From Bacteroidales bacterium (GTDB taxonomy: Bacteria; Bacteroidota; Bacteroidia; Bacteroidales; F082): 64,000 nucleotides of DNA. The translations under genes were made by a program, and so were the position numbers. Positions 35,198 to 42,918 of the stretch are shown here, piece by piece. Numbering within the stretch: position 1 is the first letter of the stretch; the number at the start of each line of letters is the position of its first letter. The notes below the pieces were generated by a model that was given only the letters and a program-made list of their open reading frames with translations, was not told where the DNA came from and did not search any database. The stretch spans positions 19,503-83,502 of the forward strand of contig JAFYHS010000015.1 in NCBI GenBank assembly GCA_017539045.1, read 5' to 3'.

Positions 35198-36025
35198 TTA
35201 CTTAACAAACTCAGCAGCCACCCAGTTGTTGCGGGTCAAATGCCTTTCGTAATGTAAGCCTAGGCGCTCAGCTTCGACTTTGATGCTCTCCAAGTCCTCG
35301 GTATAAAACCCGCTGAAGAAAATGTGAGCACCAGGCTTCATGGCTTCCACATAGTAATGCATGTCGCGCAGCAAGATATTACGGTTGATATTGGCCAACA
35401 CCACATCATACTGGCCTTGGATGGACAAGGCATCACCCAAAACGATGTCGATGCCCGACACACCGTTTAAGTCGACATTGGTGAAGGCATTGCGGTAGGC
35501 CCATTCGTCATTGTCGATGGCCACCGTATGCCCAGCGCCCAGCTTCTTCGCCATGATGGCCAAGACCGCCGTTCCGCTGCCCATGTCAAGCACTTCCTTC
35601 CCCTGAAAATCGGTCTCCAGCATCAGCTGGATGATTTGTGCTGTGGTCTCGTGATTGGCCGTCCCGAATGACATCTTAGGCTCGATGACCATGTCAAACT
35701 CGAAACTCGGGTCAGGCTCATGGAAAGGGGCGCGCACACGACAACGCTCGTTGACCACCACGGGCTGATAGGAAGCCTCCCAGAGCTCGTTCCAGTCCTT
35801 GTCGGGCATCTCATCCACCTTCAGCAGACGCAAGTCGGCGAAAGCAGGATCGAGCAAGAGATTCTCCACCGCCATATCGTCACGGCTATCTGTCGAGCAA
35901 TAGGCTTTCAAGGCATAGTCCTCGTCCATGAAGGAGTCGAAGCCTATCTCCGCCAACATGGTGGTCAGCATGTCATGCTGGATGTCGGACGACGGAGCGG
36001 TGAAAGTGTATTCGAAGGTTTTCAT
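35198..36025 (-). CDS. prmA: Ribosomal protein L11 methyltransferase
   Basis: 275 aa. Class I SAM methyltransferase with motif I VLDMGSGTAVLAIMAKKLGAG (~145-165), AIDNDEWAYRNAFTNVDLNG, and DVVLANINRNILL (NPPY-like position, ANI as usual for PrmA). It trimethylates L11 of the 50S subunit. Its ATG overlaps the tpiA stop by 4 nt, so tpiA-prmA are translationally coupled. Confidence 0.92.
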   Translation of the reverse strand: MKTFEYTFTAPSSDIQHDMLTTMLAEIGFDSFMDEDYALKAYCSTDSRDDMAVENLLLDPAFADLRLLKVDEMPDKDWNELWEASYQPVVVNERCRVRAPFHEPDPSFEFDMVIEPKMSFGTANHETTAQIIQLMLETDFQGKEVLDMGSGTAVLAIMAKKLGAGHTVAIDNDEWAYRNAFTNVDLNGVSGIDIVLGDALSIQGQYDVVLANINRNILLRDMHYYVEAMKPGAHIFFSGFYTEDLESIKVEAERLGLHYERHLTRNNWVAAEFVK

Positions 36026-36801
36026 TCTTCACCAATATGTGAGGCTTGGTCACAGATAGAGACAAAGTCTTCCGCCTTGAGCGAGGCACCACCGATGAGA
36101 CCGCCATCGACGTCGGGCTGTGAGAACAGCTCGGTGGCGTTCTTTGCGTTGCAGCTGCCGCCGTAAAGGATACGGATTTCGTCAGCCGTAGCCTCGTCAT
36201 AGTGTTCCTTGATCAGTGAGCGGATATAGGCATGCATCTCTTGTGCTTGCTCGGGTGTAGCGGTCTTGCCTGTACCGATGGCCCAAACGGGTTCGTAGGC
36301 AATGATGGCATCATAGATGGCATCGCCGTCCAGATGGAAGAGGCCTTTTTCAAGTTGCTCCTTGACGACCTCGAAATGGCGGCCAGCCTCGCGCTCCTCG
36401 AGCACCTCGCCGACACAGTAGATGGGTGACATCTCGTTTTCAATCAAGCGGTTGATCTTCTCGGCCAGCACTTCGTTGGTCTCGCCAAAGTATTTCCTAC
36501 GCTCGCTATGACCCACGATGCAGTAGTCCACGTCAATGGACTTCAACATCTTGGCCGACACCTCACCCGTATAGGCGCCCTTGTCGTAGGCACTGCAATT
36601 CTGCGCGCCCACGTTGAAACGTTGTTCGTCGAATTCAAAGTCGGTCAACAGCTCAAGATAAGGGAATGGCGGGCAGATGATGATTTCGCAATTCAAGTCA
36701 TCCATTTCGTCAAGACGGTCGAGGATGTCATCGACCAAGGTCTGAGCCTCATCGAAAGTGAGGTTCATTTTCCAGTTTCCGGCTACAATTTTGCTTCTCA
36801 T
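36022..36801 (-). CDS. tpiA: Triosephosphate isomerase
   Basis: 259 aa from ATG 36801 (MRSKIVAGNWKMN); an ATG 8 codons upstream is less likely. Catalytic Lys in NWKMN, His in YCIVGHSERRKYFGE, Glu in AYEPVWAIGTGKTATP, phosphate loop ILYGGSCNAKNATELFSQPDVDGGLIGGASL. Interconverts dihydroxyacetone phosphate and glyceraldehyde-3-phosphate. Operon with prmA; its promoter lies in the 51-nt gap after the thioesterase gene. Confidence 0.97.
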   Translation of the reverse strand: MRSKIVAGNWKMNLTFDEAQTLVDDILDRLDEMDDLNCEIIICPPFPYLELLTDFEFDEQRFNVGAQNCSAYDKGAYTGEVSAKMLKSIDVDYCIVGHSERRKYFGETNEVLAEKINRLIENEMSPIYCVGEVLEEREAGRHFEVVKEQLEKGLFHLDGDAIYDAIIAYEPVWAIGTGKTATPEQAQEMHAYIRSLIKEHYDEATADEIRILYGGSCNAKNATELFSQPDVDGGLIGGASLKAEDFVSICDQASHIGEE

Positions 36802-36837
36802 GATGTATGGTTTTTTATGATTCAATTTTCAAAGTGA

Positions 36838-36845
36838 CAAAGATA
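36838..36845 (-). promoter_or_regulatory. tpiA -7 element
   Basis: Plus CAAAGATA reads TATCTTTG on the minus strand, 36 nt before the tpiA start. Confidence 0.6.
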
Positions 36846-36852
36846 CACAATT

Positions 36853-37605
36853 CTAAAACACCAACCTGCAACGGCAGACCTCAGTCTCCTTTTGCAACAA
36901 CAGATCCGTCTTGGTCAAGCGCACACAATATTCATTATCAGCTATTTGCTCGCGATAAAAACCCATCTTATCGCCTTGATGCGCTTCAGCCACGTAGGCA
37001 ATCTCAAACCGCTTCAAACGGTGTTCGCGATACCAAGCAATGTCCCAAAGGTCAAGCACGTGCTCGATGTACTTCACCGAGTTGACATGCCCGTTGATGT
37101 CGATGTCGTTGTAATTCACGTCTAATGAACGGACCAATTCGTCGTTTCCCGACATCTTCACGCGACCGCCTTTCTCAATCGGACAGGGCTTGTCGTCCAC
37201 AATCCAATCGTTGATGGCGCCGTTATCGATGGCATAGATATCACTGGGTTGACGCGTCTCCGTGTCGATCATTGCCCAGATGGAGCGGCCATAACCATAC
37301 ACCTTGCCTTGTCCGTCCGACACGCAGAAGTTACGGCTGGTGAAGATCTTCATTGCACTCTCGACCCAGGTCTCAATCGTGAAATGATCATACTGCGCCG
37401 GCATCTCCTCCATCTCTATGGCCAGCCTTGAAAGCACCCAAGAGCGCTTGATGGTCATCAGATACTTCATCCCGAAGCCACGGTCGGTGGAATGGAAGTC
37501 GGCGGCGTTGAGCATCTGATTGCCCAAATGCCCCAAAAACATCCGTCCCGAGAAGTCGCAATGGAACGGCTCAGCTATAAATTCGTATTTTCCTATCTTA
37601 TTCAT
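36853..37605 (-). CDS. Acyl-ACP thioesterase (FatA/FatB-like)
   Basis: 250 aa from ATG 37605, which shares one base with the permease stop (TAATG). A longer open frame continues upstream to 37884, but it is antisense-like sequence inside the permease gene and has a low-complexity composition, so it is rejected. Double hot-dog fold: N-terminal FHCDFSGRMFLGHLGNQMLNAADFH, then the second hot dog with VNYNDIDINGHVNSVKYIEHVLDLW holding the conserved Asn and His of the active site. Such enzymes release fatty acids from acyl carrier protein. In gut anaerobes this family is plausible for fatty-acid release or lipid adjustment. Confidence 0.9.
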   Translation of the reverse strand: MNKIGKYEFIAEPFHCDFSGRMFLGHLGNQMLNAADFHSTDRGFGMKYLMTIKRSWVLSRLAIEMEEMPAQYDHFTIETWVESAMKIFTSRNFCVSDGQGKVYGYGRSIWAMIDTETRQPSDIYAIDNGAINDWIVDDKPCPIEKGGRVKMSGNDELVRSLDVNYNDIDINGHVNSVKYIEHVLDLWDIAWYREHRLKRFEIAYVAEAHQGDKMGFYREQIADNEYCVRLTKTDLLLQKETEVCRCRLVF

Positions 37606-38675
37606 TATCCATTTATTCTTACACGCGGGTCGATAATACCATAAATGATATCCACCACGATATTGACGATTATCAGCATGACTGCGATGAGTAGCACCGC
37701 GCCCATGATGACGGGGAAGTCGTATTTGTCCAAGGCGTCGACGACCACTACGCCGATGCCTTTCCAGTCGAAGACATACTCGACGAAGACGGCACCTGCC
37801 AGCAACGAGGCAAACCAGCCCGATACAGCTGTCACCACAGGGTTCAAGGCATTGCGCAAGGCATGGACGCAGATGACACGCCAAGGCTTCAGGCCTTTGG
37901 CACGTGCCGTACGTACATAGTCCATCGACATGGCCTCCAGCAGTGAGGTGCGCGTCAGTTCGGTCACCACAGCCAACGGGCGCATACCCAACGTCAAGGC
38001 AGGCAAGATGAGGTTACGAAGACTCAGGAACTCTCCCCTGCCATATTCGTCTACAGTGTAAAGGCTGCCCGTCATACTCAAGCCCGTTTGATGTTCAAGC
38101 AAGAAACCGAATATCCAAGCCATGAGGATAGCCGCAAAAAACGAAGGCAAGGACATGCCTATGGTGGTGATGAACAAGGTCAAACGGTTGAGGAAATTGG
38201 TGTTGATGACCGCCGCCAGGATGCCGATCAGCAGGCCCAACAACATGGCGATGGAGATAGACACAGCCGCCAACAACAGGGTATTGGGGAAAGCCTCGCC
38301 CAAGATGTCGGACACCTTACGCTTGCTTTGGTATGACATGCGCAGATAGGGACCTTTCAGCACGACAGCCGTCGAGCCTATAGTCGCCAAGCGGGCATAA
38401 CGACCTATTTTGTCGAGTTTCTGCATGCCTTCCGACACATCATAAAACGAAATCGGGACCAAGTCGTTGAGATAGTCTACATATTGCTTACCCAAGCTCT
38501 GGTTCATACCCAGCTCCTCACGGATGGCATTCACCGACTCTTGGTCGGCACGTTGGCCTAGCATCATCTGGGCTGGGTCGCCCGGCAGGATATTGAAGAG
38601 GAAAAACACCAGGGTGGCGACGCCCCAAAGCACCGCGATACCGTATAACAACTTCCTGATGACGTAGGCCCCCAT
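37605..38675 (-). CDS. DppB/OppB-type ABC transporter permease
   Basis: 356 aa, six predicted membrane helices, starting MGAYVIRKLLYGIAVLWGVATLVFFLFNILPGDPAQMML. The cytoplasmic EAA loop is present (EAMSMDYVRTARAKGLKPWRVICVHALRNALNPVVT), which docks the ATPase. This is the first permease of dipeptide/oligopeptide importers. The usual second permease, ATPases and binding protein are not adjacent, so partners must be elsewhere. It lies between the BT_3928-like gene (4 nt) and the thioesterase gene (1-nt overlap). Confidence 0.92.
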   Translation of the reverse strand: MGAYVIRKLLYGIAVLWGVATLVFFLFNILPGDPAQMMLGQRADQESVNAIREELGMNQSLGKQYVDYLNDLVPISFYDVSEGMQKLDKIGRYARLATIGSTAVVLKGPYLRMSYQSKRKVSDILGEAFPNTLLLAAVSISIAMLLGLLIGILAAVINTNFLNRLTLFITTIGMSLPSFFAAILMAWIFGFLLEHQTGLSMTGSLYTVDEYGRGEFLSLRNLILPALTLGMRPLAVVTELTRTSLLEAMSMDYVRTARAKGLKPWRVICVHALRNALNPVVTAVSGWFASLLAGAVFVEYVFDWKGIGVVVVDALDKYDFPVIMGAVLLIAVMLIIVNIVVDIIYGIIDPRVRING

Positions 38676-38679
38676 AGTA

Positions 38680-39915
38680 TCACAAAACCTTCAGAACCTT
38701 CTTGAAGTCAGTCGAGCTCCACTTGTCCTTCACCAAGCCATTGTCGAGCCAGATGAGTCCGGGATTGGAGCGCACTATGGGTTTGATCTCCAACCCGTCG
38801 GCATAATAGACCTCATAGAGGAAATCGTATTTCTCGCGCAGCTGCTCCACATATTCGGGTTCGTTGGCCACAACCCAAACCACATAATAGCCACGACGCC
38901 CTGCTTCTTCGGTAATCTCCTTCACTTTGGCCCATTCCTTTTCGGTGACCTTGGCCAGGTCGTGCGAAGTGAACATCAGCAGATTCTCAGTGTCGAGGAT
39001 CAAATCCGTGACATCGTTGTCGTCCTCGTCGAGGGCAGAAAAACCGAGAAATTCGGTGCCGCCTTCCATACGCTGTTGTACGAACTCCCATTCAAACATC
39101 CACACCGAGTCGTTCCAAGGATAATTGGGCGAGAGAAACTCTTGCTTCTCCCCTGTCGCCTTATTCTTATAGGTCAGATAAATCTTCGTCCCTTCGTTGC
39201 TTGAGGCCGACATCTGCTTGCCCACCTTCCAATCCATGAAGTCGACGACCGGCAGATGACGATAGTTATAGAGCTCAAAGCCTAAGAAGGCCAAGGCAAA
39301 AAGAATGGCTATCAACCATTGTACGCCCTTACCCAACTTGTTTTCCAGCTGCTTATTATTCATAATCAGTGGGATAAGCAATGTGTCGATAACGAGATTC
39401 TTATAGAACGTCTGCCAATTGCTCATCTTAATTGCCGTACCGAAGCATCCACAATCGGGCACCTTGTTATACAAGGCGTCGAACAACGTGGTGAAGGTGA
39501 AAAACAGCATCAGCAAGGTGGCGCCAAGCACCGCCAAGCGTGGCAATATCTTGGTTATCAAGCAGAAACCAACGATAAACTCGGCCAAAATCATCAGCAC
39601 AGCCAGCACCATAGCCAAATTGTTGAGCCATGTCATGTTATACGCTGCGAGATAATCCAGTATCTTGTACTTCGTTCCCAAGGGATCGACCCCCTTGGTG
39701 AAGCTGCTGAAGATGAACAAGGCACCCACCAGCAGACGGCATATCGTCAAAGCACCCGGACTGTATCTTTTGCTGAACACCAAGGAAAACAACAAGTTGA
39801 GCAGCAGGATGGCCAGAAACCACCAATGGTAGTCGGGCAGGAAATAAATCCCTACCGCCGAGGCCAAAGCCACCAGGATGCTGATCCAAGGCATCGAATT
39901 CGTTTTCTTTCTCAT
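38680..39915 (-). CDS. BT_3928-like DoxX-family membrane protein
   Basis: 411 aa. Six or so membrane helices in the first ~230 residues with a DoxX/MauE-like core (RLLVGALFIFSSFTKGVDPLGTKYKILDYL, FTTLFDALYNKVPDCGCFGTAIKMSNWQTFYKN). A soluble C-terminal domain of ~170 residues has thioredoxin-like strand order (NLLMFTSHDLAKVTEKEWAKVKEITEEAGRRGYYVVWVVAN) but no CxxC. The CGCFG in the membrane part is typical of DoxX/MauE proteins linked to thiol redox. In Bacteroides this gene sits beside DUF1599 and tpiA, as it does here with extra genes between. Confidence 0.85.
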   Translation of the reverse strand: MRKKTNSMPWISILVALASAVGIYFLPDYHWWFLAILLLNLLFSLVFSKRYSPGALTICRLLVGALFIFSSFTKGVDPLGTKYKILDYLAAYNMTWLNNLAMVLAVLMILAEFIVGFCLITKILPRLAVLGATLLMLFFTFTTLFDALYNKVPDCGCFGTAIKMSNWQTFYKNLVIDTLLIPLIMNNKQLENKLGKGVQWLIAILFALAFLGFELYNYRHLPVVDFMDWKVGKQMSASSNEGTKIYLTYKNKATGEKQEFLSPNYPWNDSVWMFEWEFVQQRMEGGTEFLGFSALDEDDNDVTDLILDTENLLMFTSHDLAKVTEKEWAKVKEITEEAGRRGYYVVWVVANEPEYVEQLREKYDFLYEVYYADGLEIKPIVRSNPGLIWLDNGLVKDKWSSTDFKKVLKVL

Positions 39916-39940
39916 GTTCGTTTCGTTTTGAAAATAGTGT

Positions 39941-40483
39941 TTATTCGCTTAAAAGAATCAAGGCGAACACCGCGTAGTTGATCATATCGTAGTAGTTGGC
40001 GTCGAGGCCTTCCGACACAAGGGTCATGCCGTTATGGTCTTCGATGGACTTGGTGCGCAACACCTTGCTCATGATGAGGTCGGTGATGGAGCTGACACGC
40101 ATGTCACGCCAAGCCTCGTCGTAGTCGTGGTTCTTGCGCATCATCAAATCGTAGGCCTCGGTGGTCACCTTGTCGTACAATGCCGTGGCCTCCTCTGCCG
40201 TCAAGTCAGGCTGGTCGACCACACCCAGTTGCAATTGGATGATGCCCATAGCCGCATAGTTGACAATGCCGATGAACTCAGGCTCTATGCCCTCATCGAC
40301 CATGCGCTCAGCGGCGGTCTGCAAGGTTCTGATTCTCTTTACCTTGATGAAAATCTGATCCGTAATGGAAGGCGTACGCAAGATGCGCCATGCCGGACCA
40401 TAGTCTTTCATCTTGTCGACAAACAACTTGCGGCATTGCGCCAAAACGCTATGAAATTGGGCTTTTGTGTCTTTCTTTTGCAT
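39941..40483 (-). CDS. DUF1599 protein
   Basis: 180 aa made of two similar halves: FHSVLAQCRKLFVDKMKDYGPAWRILR...SITDQIFIKVKRIRTL and YDLMMRKNHDYDEAWRDMRVSSITDLIMSKVLRTKSI, each ending with a Tyr/Asn helix (FIGIVNYAAMGIIQL, YYDMINYAVFALILL). The E/D-x-x-Y...D-W pattern resembles all-alpha NTP pyrophosphohydrolase-like proteins, but activity is unproven. The gene faces folP, and the two promoters share a palindrome. Confidence 0.88.
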   Translation of the reverse strand: MQKKDTKAQFHSVLAQCRKLFVDKMKDYGPAWRILRTPSITDQIFIKVKRIRTLQTAAERMVDEGIEPEFIGIVNYAAMGIIQLQLGVVDQPDLTAEEATALYDKVTTEAYDLMMRKNHDYDEAWRDMRVSSITDLIMSKVLRTKSIEDHNGMTLVSEGLDANYYDMINYAVFALILLSE

Positions 40484-40491
40484 GAAAAATG

Positions 40492-40507
40492 TATTTTTGC
40501 AAAAATA
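40492..40507. promoter_or_regulatory. Palindromic divergent promoter core between DUF1599 gene and folP
   Basis: TATTTTTGCAAAAATA is a perfect 16-bp palindrome: TATTTTTG for folP on the plus strand and TATTTTTG for the DUF1599 gene on the minus strand, back to back and 0 nt apart. Leaders would be short (under ~20 nt) both ways. Confidence 0.65.
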
Positions 40508-40519
40508 AAACTTTTTTCA

Positions 40520-41368
40520 ATGCTGAGACTCATTTCACGGAATAAAACCATCCTTTTCGACCGCCCTGCCCTCATGGGCATCCTGAATGTGACGCCCGAC
40601 TCGTTCTCCGATGGCGGCCGTTACAACCAGATGGACCAGGCCTTGCTACATTGTGAGCAAATGATTGCCGACGGTGCCGACTTCATCGACATCGGTGGCT
40701 GCTCCACACGACCCAACAACGCCATCGCCTCGGAAAGCGAAGAGATGGGGCGCGTCATCCCGATACTGAAAGCGATCAGGAAAGCCTTCCCCGAGACCTT
40801 GATCTCCATCGACACTTTCCGCAAGAATGTAGCCGAAGCCAGCGTTGATGAAGGTGCCGACCTCATCAACGACATCTCGGGTGGTCTTTTCGACGAAGAC
40901 ATGTTGCCCTATATTGGGCAGCAGCACATCCCCTACGTGATGATGCATTGCGTAGGCACGCCTGAGACCATGCACCAATACGCCCTTGGTGGCGACATCC
41001 ATCAAACCGTGATGGCGTTTTTCGATAAACAATGCCAAGTCCTTGAAGCCTATGGCGAGCAACAAATCATCCTCGACCCAGGCATAGGTTTTGGCAAGAG
41101 TCTGGAAGCCAACTATCAGTTGCTCAACGACTTGAACCGTTACCGTTATCACAATCTGCCCATCCTCATCGGCATCTCGAGGAAGTCCTTGATCAACAAG
41201 GTGCTGCACACTACACCCGACACCGCCGAGAACGGCACCACGGTGCTCAACACCATCGCCCTGCTCAACGGCGCCGACCTCCTGCGCGTCCATGATGTGA
41301 AAAATGCACGCGAAGCCATCGAACTGGTAGGCAATTTTTGTACTTTTGCAACAAATTTAGCGTTATGA
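40520..41368 (+). CDS. folP: Dihydropteroate synthase
   Basis: 282 aa from ATG 40520; the frame is open further upstream but overlaps the DUF1599 gene and the promoter. Pterin-site motif MGILNVTPDSFSDGGRY (~20-36), GADFIDIGGCSTRPNN, ETLISIDTFRKNVAEASVDEGADLINDISGG, and IILDPGIGFGKSLEANYQLL. It joins 6-hydroxymethyl-dihydropterin pyrophosphate with p-aminobenzoate and is the sulfonamide target. The stop overlaps the cdaA start (ATGA). Confidence 0.96.
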   Translation: MLRLISRNKTILFDRPALMGILNVTPDSFSDGGRYNQMDQALLHCEQMIADGADFIDIGGCSTRPNNAIASESEEMGRVIPILKAIRKAFPETLISIDTFRKNVAEASVDEGADLINDISGGLFDEDMLPYIGQQHIPYVMMHCVGTPETMHQYALGGDIHQTVMAFFDKQCQVLEAYGEQQIILDPGIGFGKSLEANYQLLNDLNRYRYHNLPILIGISRKSLINKVLHTTPDTAENGTTVLNTIALLNGADLLRVHDVKNAREAIELVGNFCTFATNLAL

Positions 41369-42138
41369 TCGACCTCTTCATCCAAGTCCGCATCTTCGAC
41401 ATCATCGATATCATTCTGGTGGCCTTGCTTTTCTTCTGGTTCTACCGCATCCTGAAAGGCACCTCCGCCATCAGCATCTTTTTGGGCATCGTTGCCATCT
41501 TCCTCATCTGGCAGGTGGTGAAGGCCTTACAAATGGAATTGTTGAGTTCCATCCTCGGCGCCTTCGTCAGCGTGGGCTTCATAGCGCTTATCATCATTTT
41601 CCAACCCGAGATACGACGCTTCTTGTTCACCATAGGCACGCAGGCACAAGAAGGCAAACTGGCACGGCGCTTCAAATTCCTTAGGGTCACCGGTAACGCC
41701 GGCCTTGATGTGGATGCCATCAGCAAGGCCTGCCTAAACATGTCGGCCATCAAGCAAGGCGCGCTTATCCTTGTGGCACGCAAGAATAACCTCGACGACA
41801 TCGCCTCCACAGGTGTGGTGGTCAATGCCGACATCAGCAACCCTTTGATTGAGAATATCTTCTTCAAAAACAGCCCACTTCACGACGGCGCCATGATCAT
41901 CCGCAACAACCGCATCACTGCCGCCCGTTGCATCCTGCCCGTGACACAAAAGACCAACATTCCTGGCCACTATGGATTGCGTCACCGCGCAGCCATCGGC
42001 GTGACCGAGGTCAACGACTGCATCGCCCTCGTCGTCTCTGAAGAGACAGGCAACATCAGCATGGTCGTCAACGGCGAGATCAGCACCGTCAAGCCATCGG
42101 AATTGAAAGAAATGATTGAGAAGGAATTGAAAGCCTGA
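41365..42138 (+). CDS. cdaA: Diadenylate cyclase CdaA
   Basis: 257 aa from ATG 41365. Three N-terminal membrane helices (~10-85), then the DAC domain with NSPLHDGAMII (Asp174-Gly-Ala) and YGLRHRAAIGVTE (Arg206-His-Arg), the nucleotide-binding and catalytic motifs. It makes c-di-AMP from two ATP, a regulator of potassium and osmotic balance and of the cell wall. In Firmicutes cdaA pairs with cdaR and glmM; here it is translationally coupled to folP, an arrangement known from Bacteroidota. Ends exactly where the convergent lipoprotein gene ends. Confidence 0.95.
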   Translation: MIDLFIQVRIFDIIDIILVALLFFWFYRILKGTSAISIFLGIVAIFLIWQVVKALQMELLSSILGAFVSVGFIALIIIFQPEIRRFLFTIGTQAQEGKLARRFKFLRVTGNAGLDVDAISKACLNMSAIKQGALILVARKNNLDDIASTGVVVNADISNPLIENIFFKNSPLHDGAMIIRNNRITAARCILPVTQKTNIPGHYGLRHRAAIGVTEVNDCIALVVSEETGNISMVVNGEISTVKPSELKEMIEKELKA

Positions 42139-42918
42139 TTATTCCTTGATTTCGATAAAGCAGTCATCCTCCTCCGTATTACGCAACTGCTTCTTATACG
42201 GGTCATAACGCAGCATCAGCTGATAGGCATAGCCTTTCTTCTTCAGTTCAGCCCCCACATAGCTGTTCATCATATAATCGTAGGTATAACCGGCGTAGAG
42301 CTTACCAAGATACACGGCGTAGTTGTACACATCCTGAAGCTCAAGCGTGTCGATGGTATAGGTGTAGTCGATCTTCTGCGTCCAGAAGGAATAGTCGGTC
42401 TTTGAGTCGAAGCCGTCCATGAGGTTATGCTCGCAAAACAGCACAGGTTTCCAGTTGCCGTCGTTGACCTCGAACCATGAGGCCACATTGACCGTGTTCA
42501 AAGGGTGCTTGTAGCTGTACTCATCCGTGTCGCTGAACAGATAGTCCTCATACTCCGTGATGCGGCCTGATATTTCAGTCCTTGACAGCATCACCAACCA
42601 ATGTATGGAATCCACTGGCACCTTGTCGATGTCCTCAGGCACATACACATTGACGCCATAGTCGCCCATGGTCTGAGCATAGGCATTATACATGACATCA
42701 AGGAACATATCCTGGTTGAAGCCATTCAGCACCTCGGTCTTTTTGTCGTATTGGCTGTTGTACTCCACTTTGACCTCTGCCTTTTCAGGAAAATACACCG
42801 CCGCCTCAATGTTCGGGCGCTCGGCCATATATTTCTTTGCCAGTTTCAACTCGGTCTGACAGCTGGTCAACACAAAGGCCATCAGCATGACGATTCCTAT
42901 TGTTATTCTTGATTTCAT
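42139..42918 (-). CDS. Lipoprotein of unknown function
   Basis: 259 aa. Signal with lipobox FVLTSC (~20). Mature region is tyrosine- and aspartate-rich (YGVNVYVPEDIDKVPVDSIHWLVMLSRTEISGRITEYEDYLFSD, VYNYAVYLGKLYAGYTYDYMMNSYV). No known domain recognised. Its ATG overlaps the parC stop by 4 nt, so it is expressed with parC. The gene ends at 42139, back to back with cdaA at 42138, with no hairpin between. Confidence 0.8.
   Translation of the reverse strand: MKSRITIGIVMLMAFVLTSCQTELKLAKKYMAERPNIEAAVYFPEKAEVKVEYNSQYDKKTEVLNGFNQDMFLDVMYNAYAQTMGDYGVNVYVPEDIDKVPVDSIHWLVMLSRTEISGRITEYEDYLFSDTDEYSYKHPLNTVNVASWFEVNDGNWKPVLFCEHNLMDGFDSKTDYSFWTQKIDYTYTIDTLELQDVYNYAVYLGKLYAGYTYDYMMNSYVGAELKKKGYAYQLMLRYDPYKKQLRNTEEDDCFIEIKE

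Noticed and set aside
37606-37884. N-terminal extension of the thioesterase frame
   Set aside because: Inside the permease gene in another frame, Cys/Arg-rich and unlike any thioesterase; the real ATG is at 37605.
36853-38680. A complete oligopeptide importer operon
   Set aside because: Only one permease is present; neighbours are a thioesterase and a DoxX-type protein.
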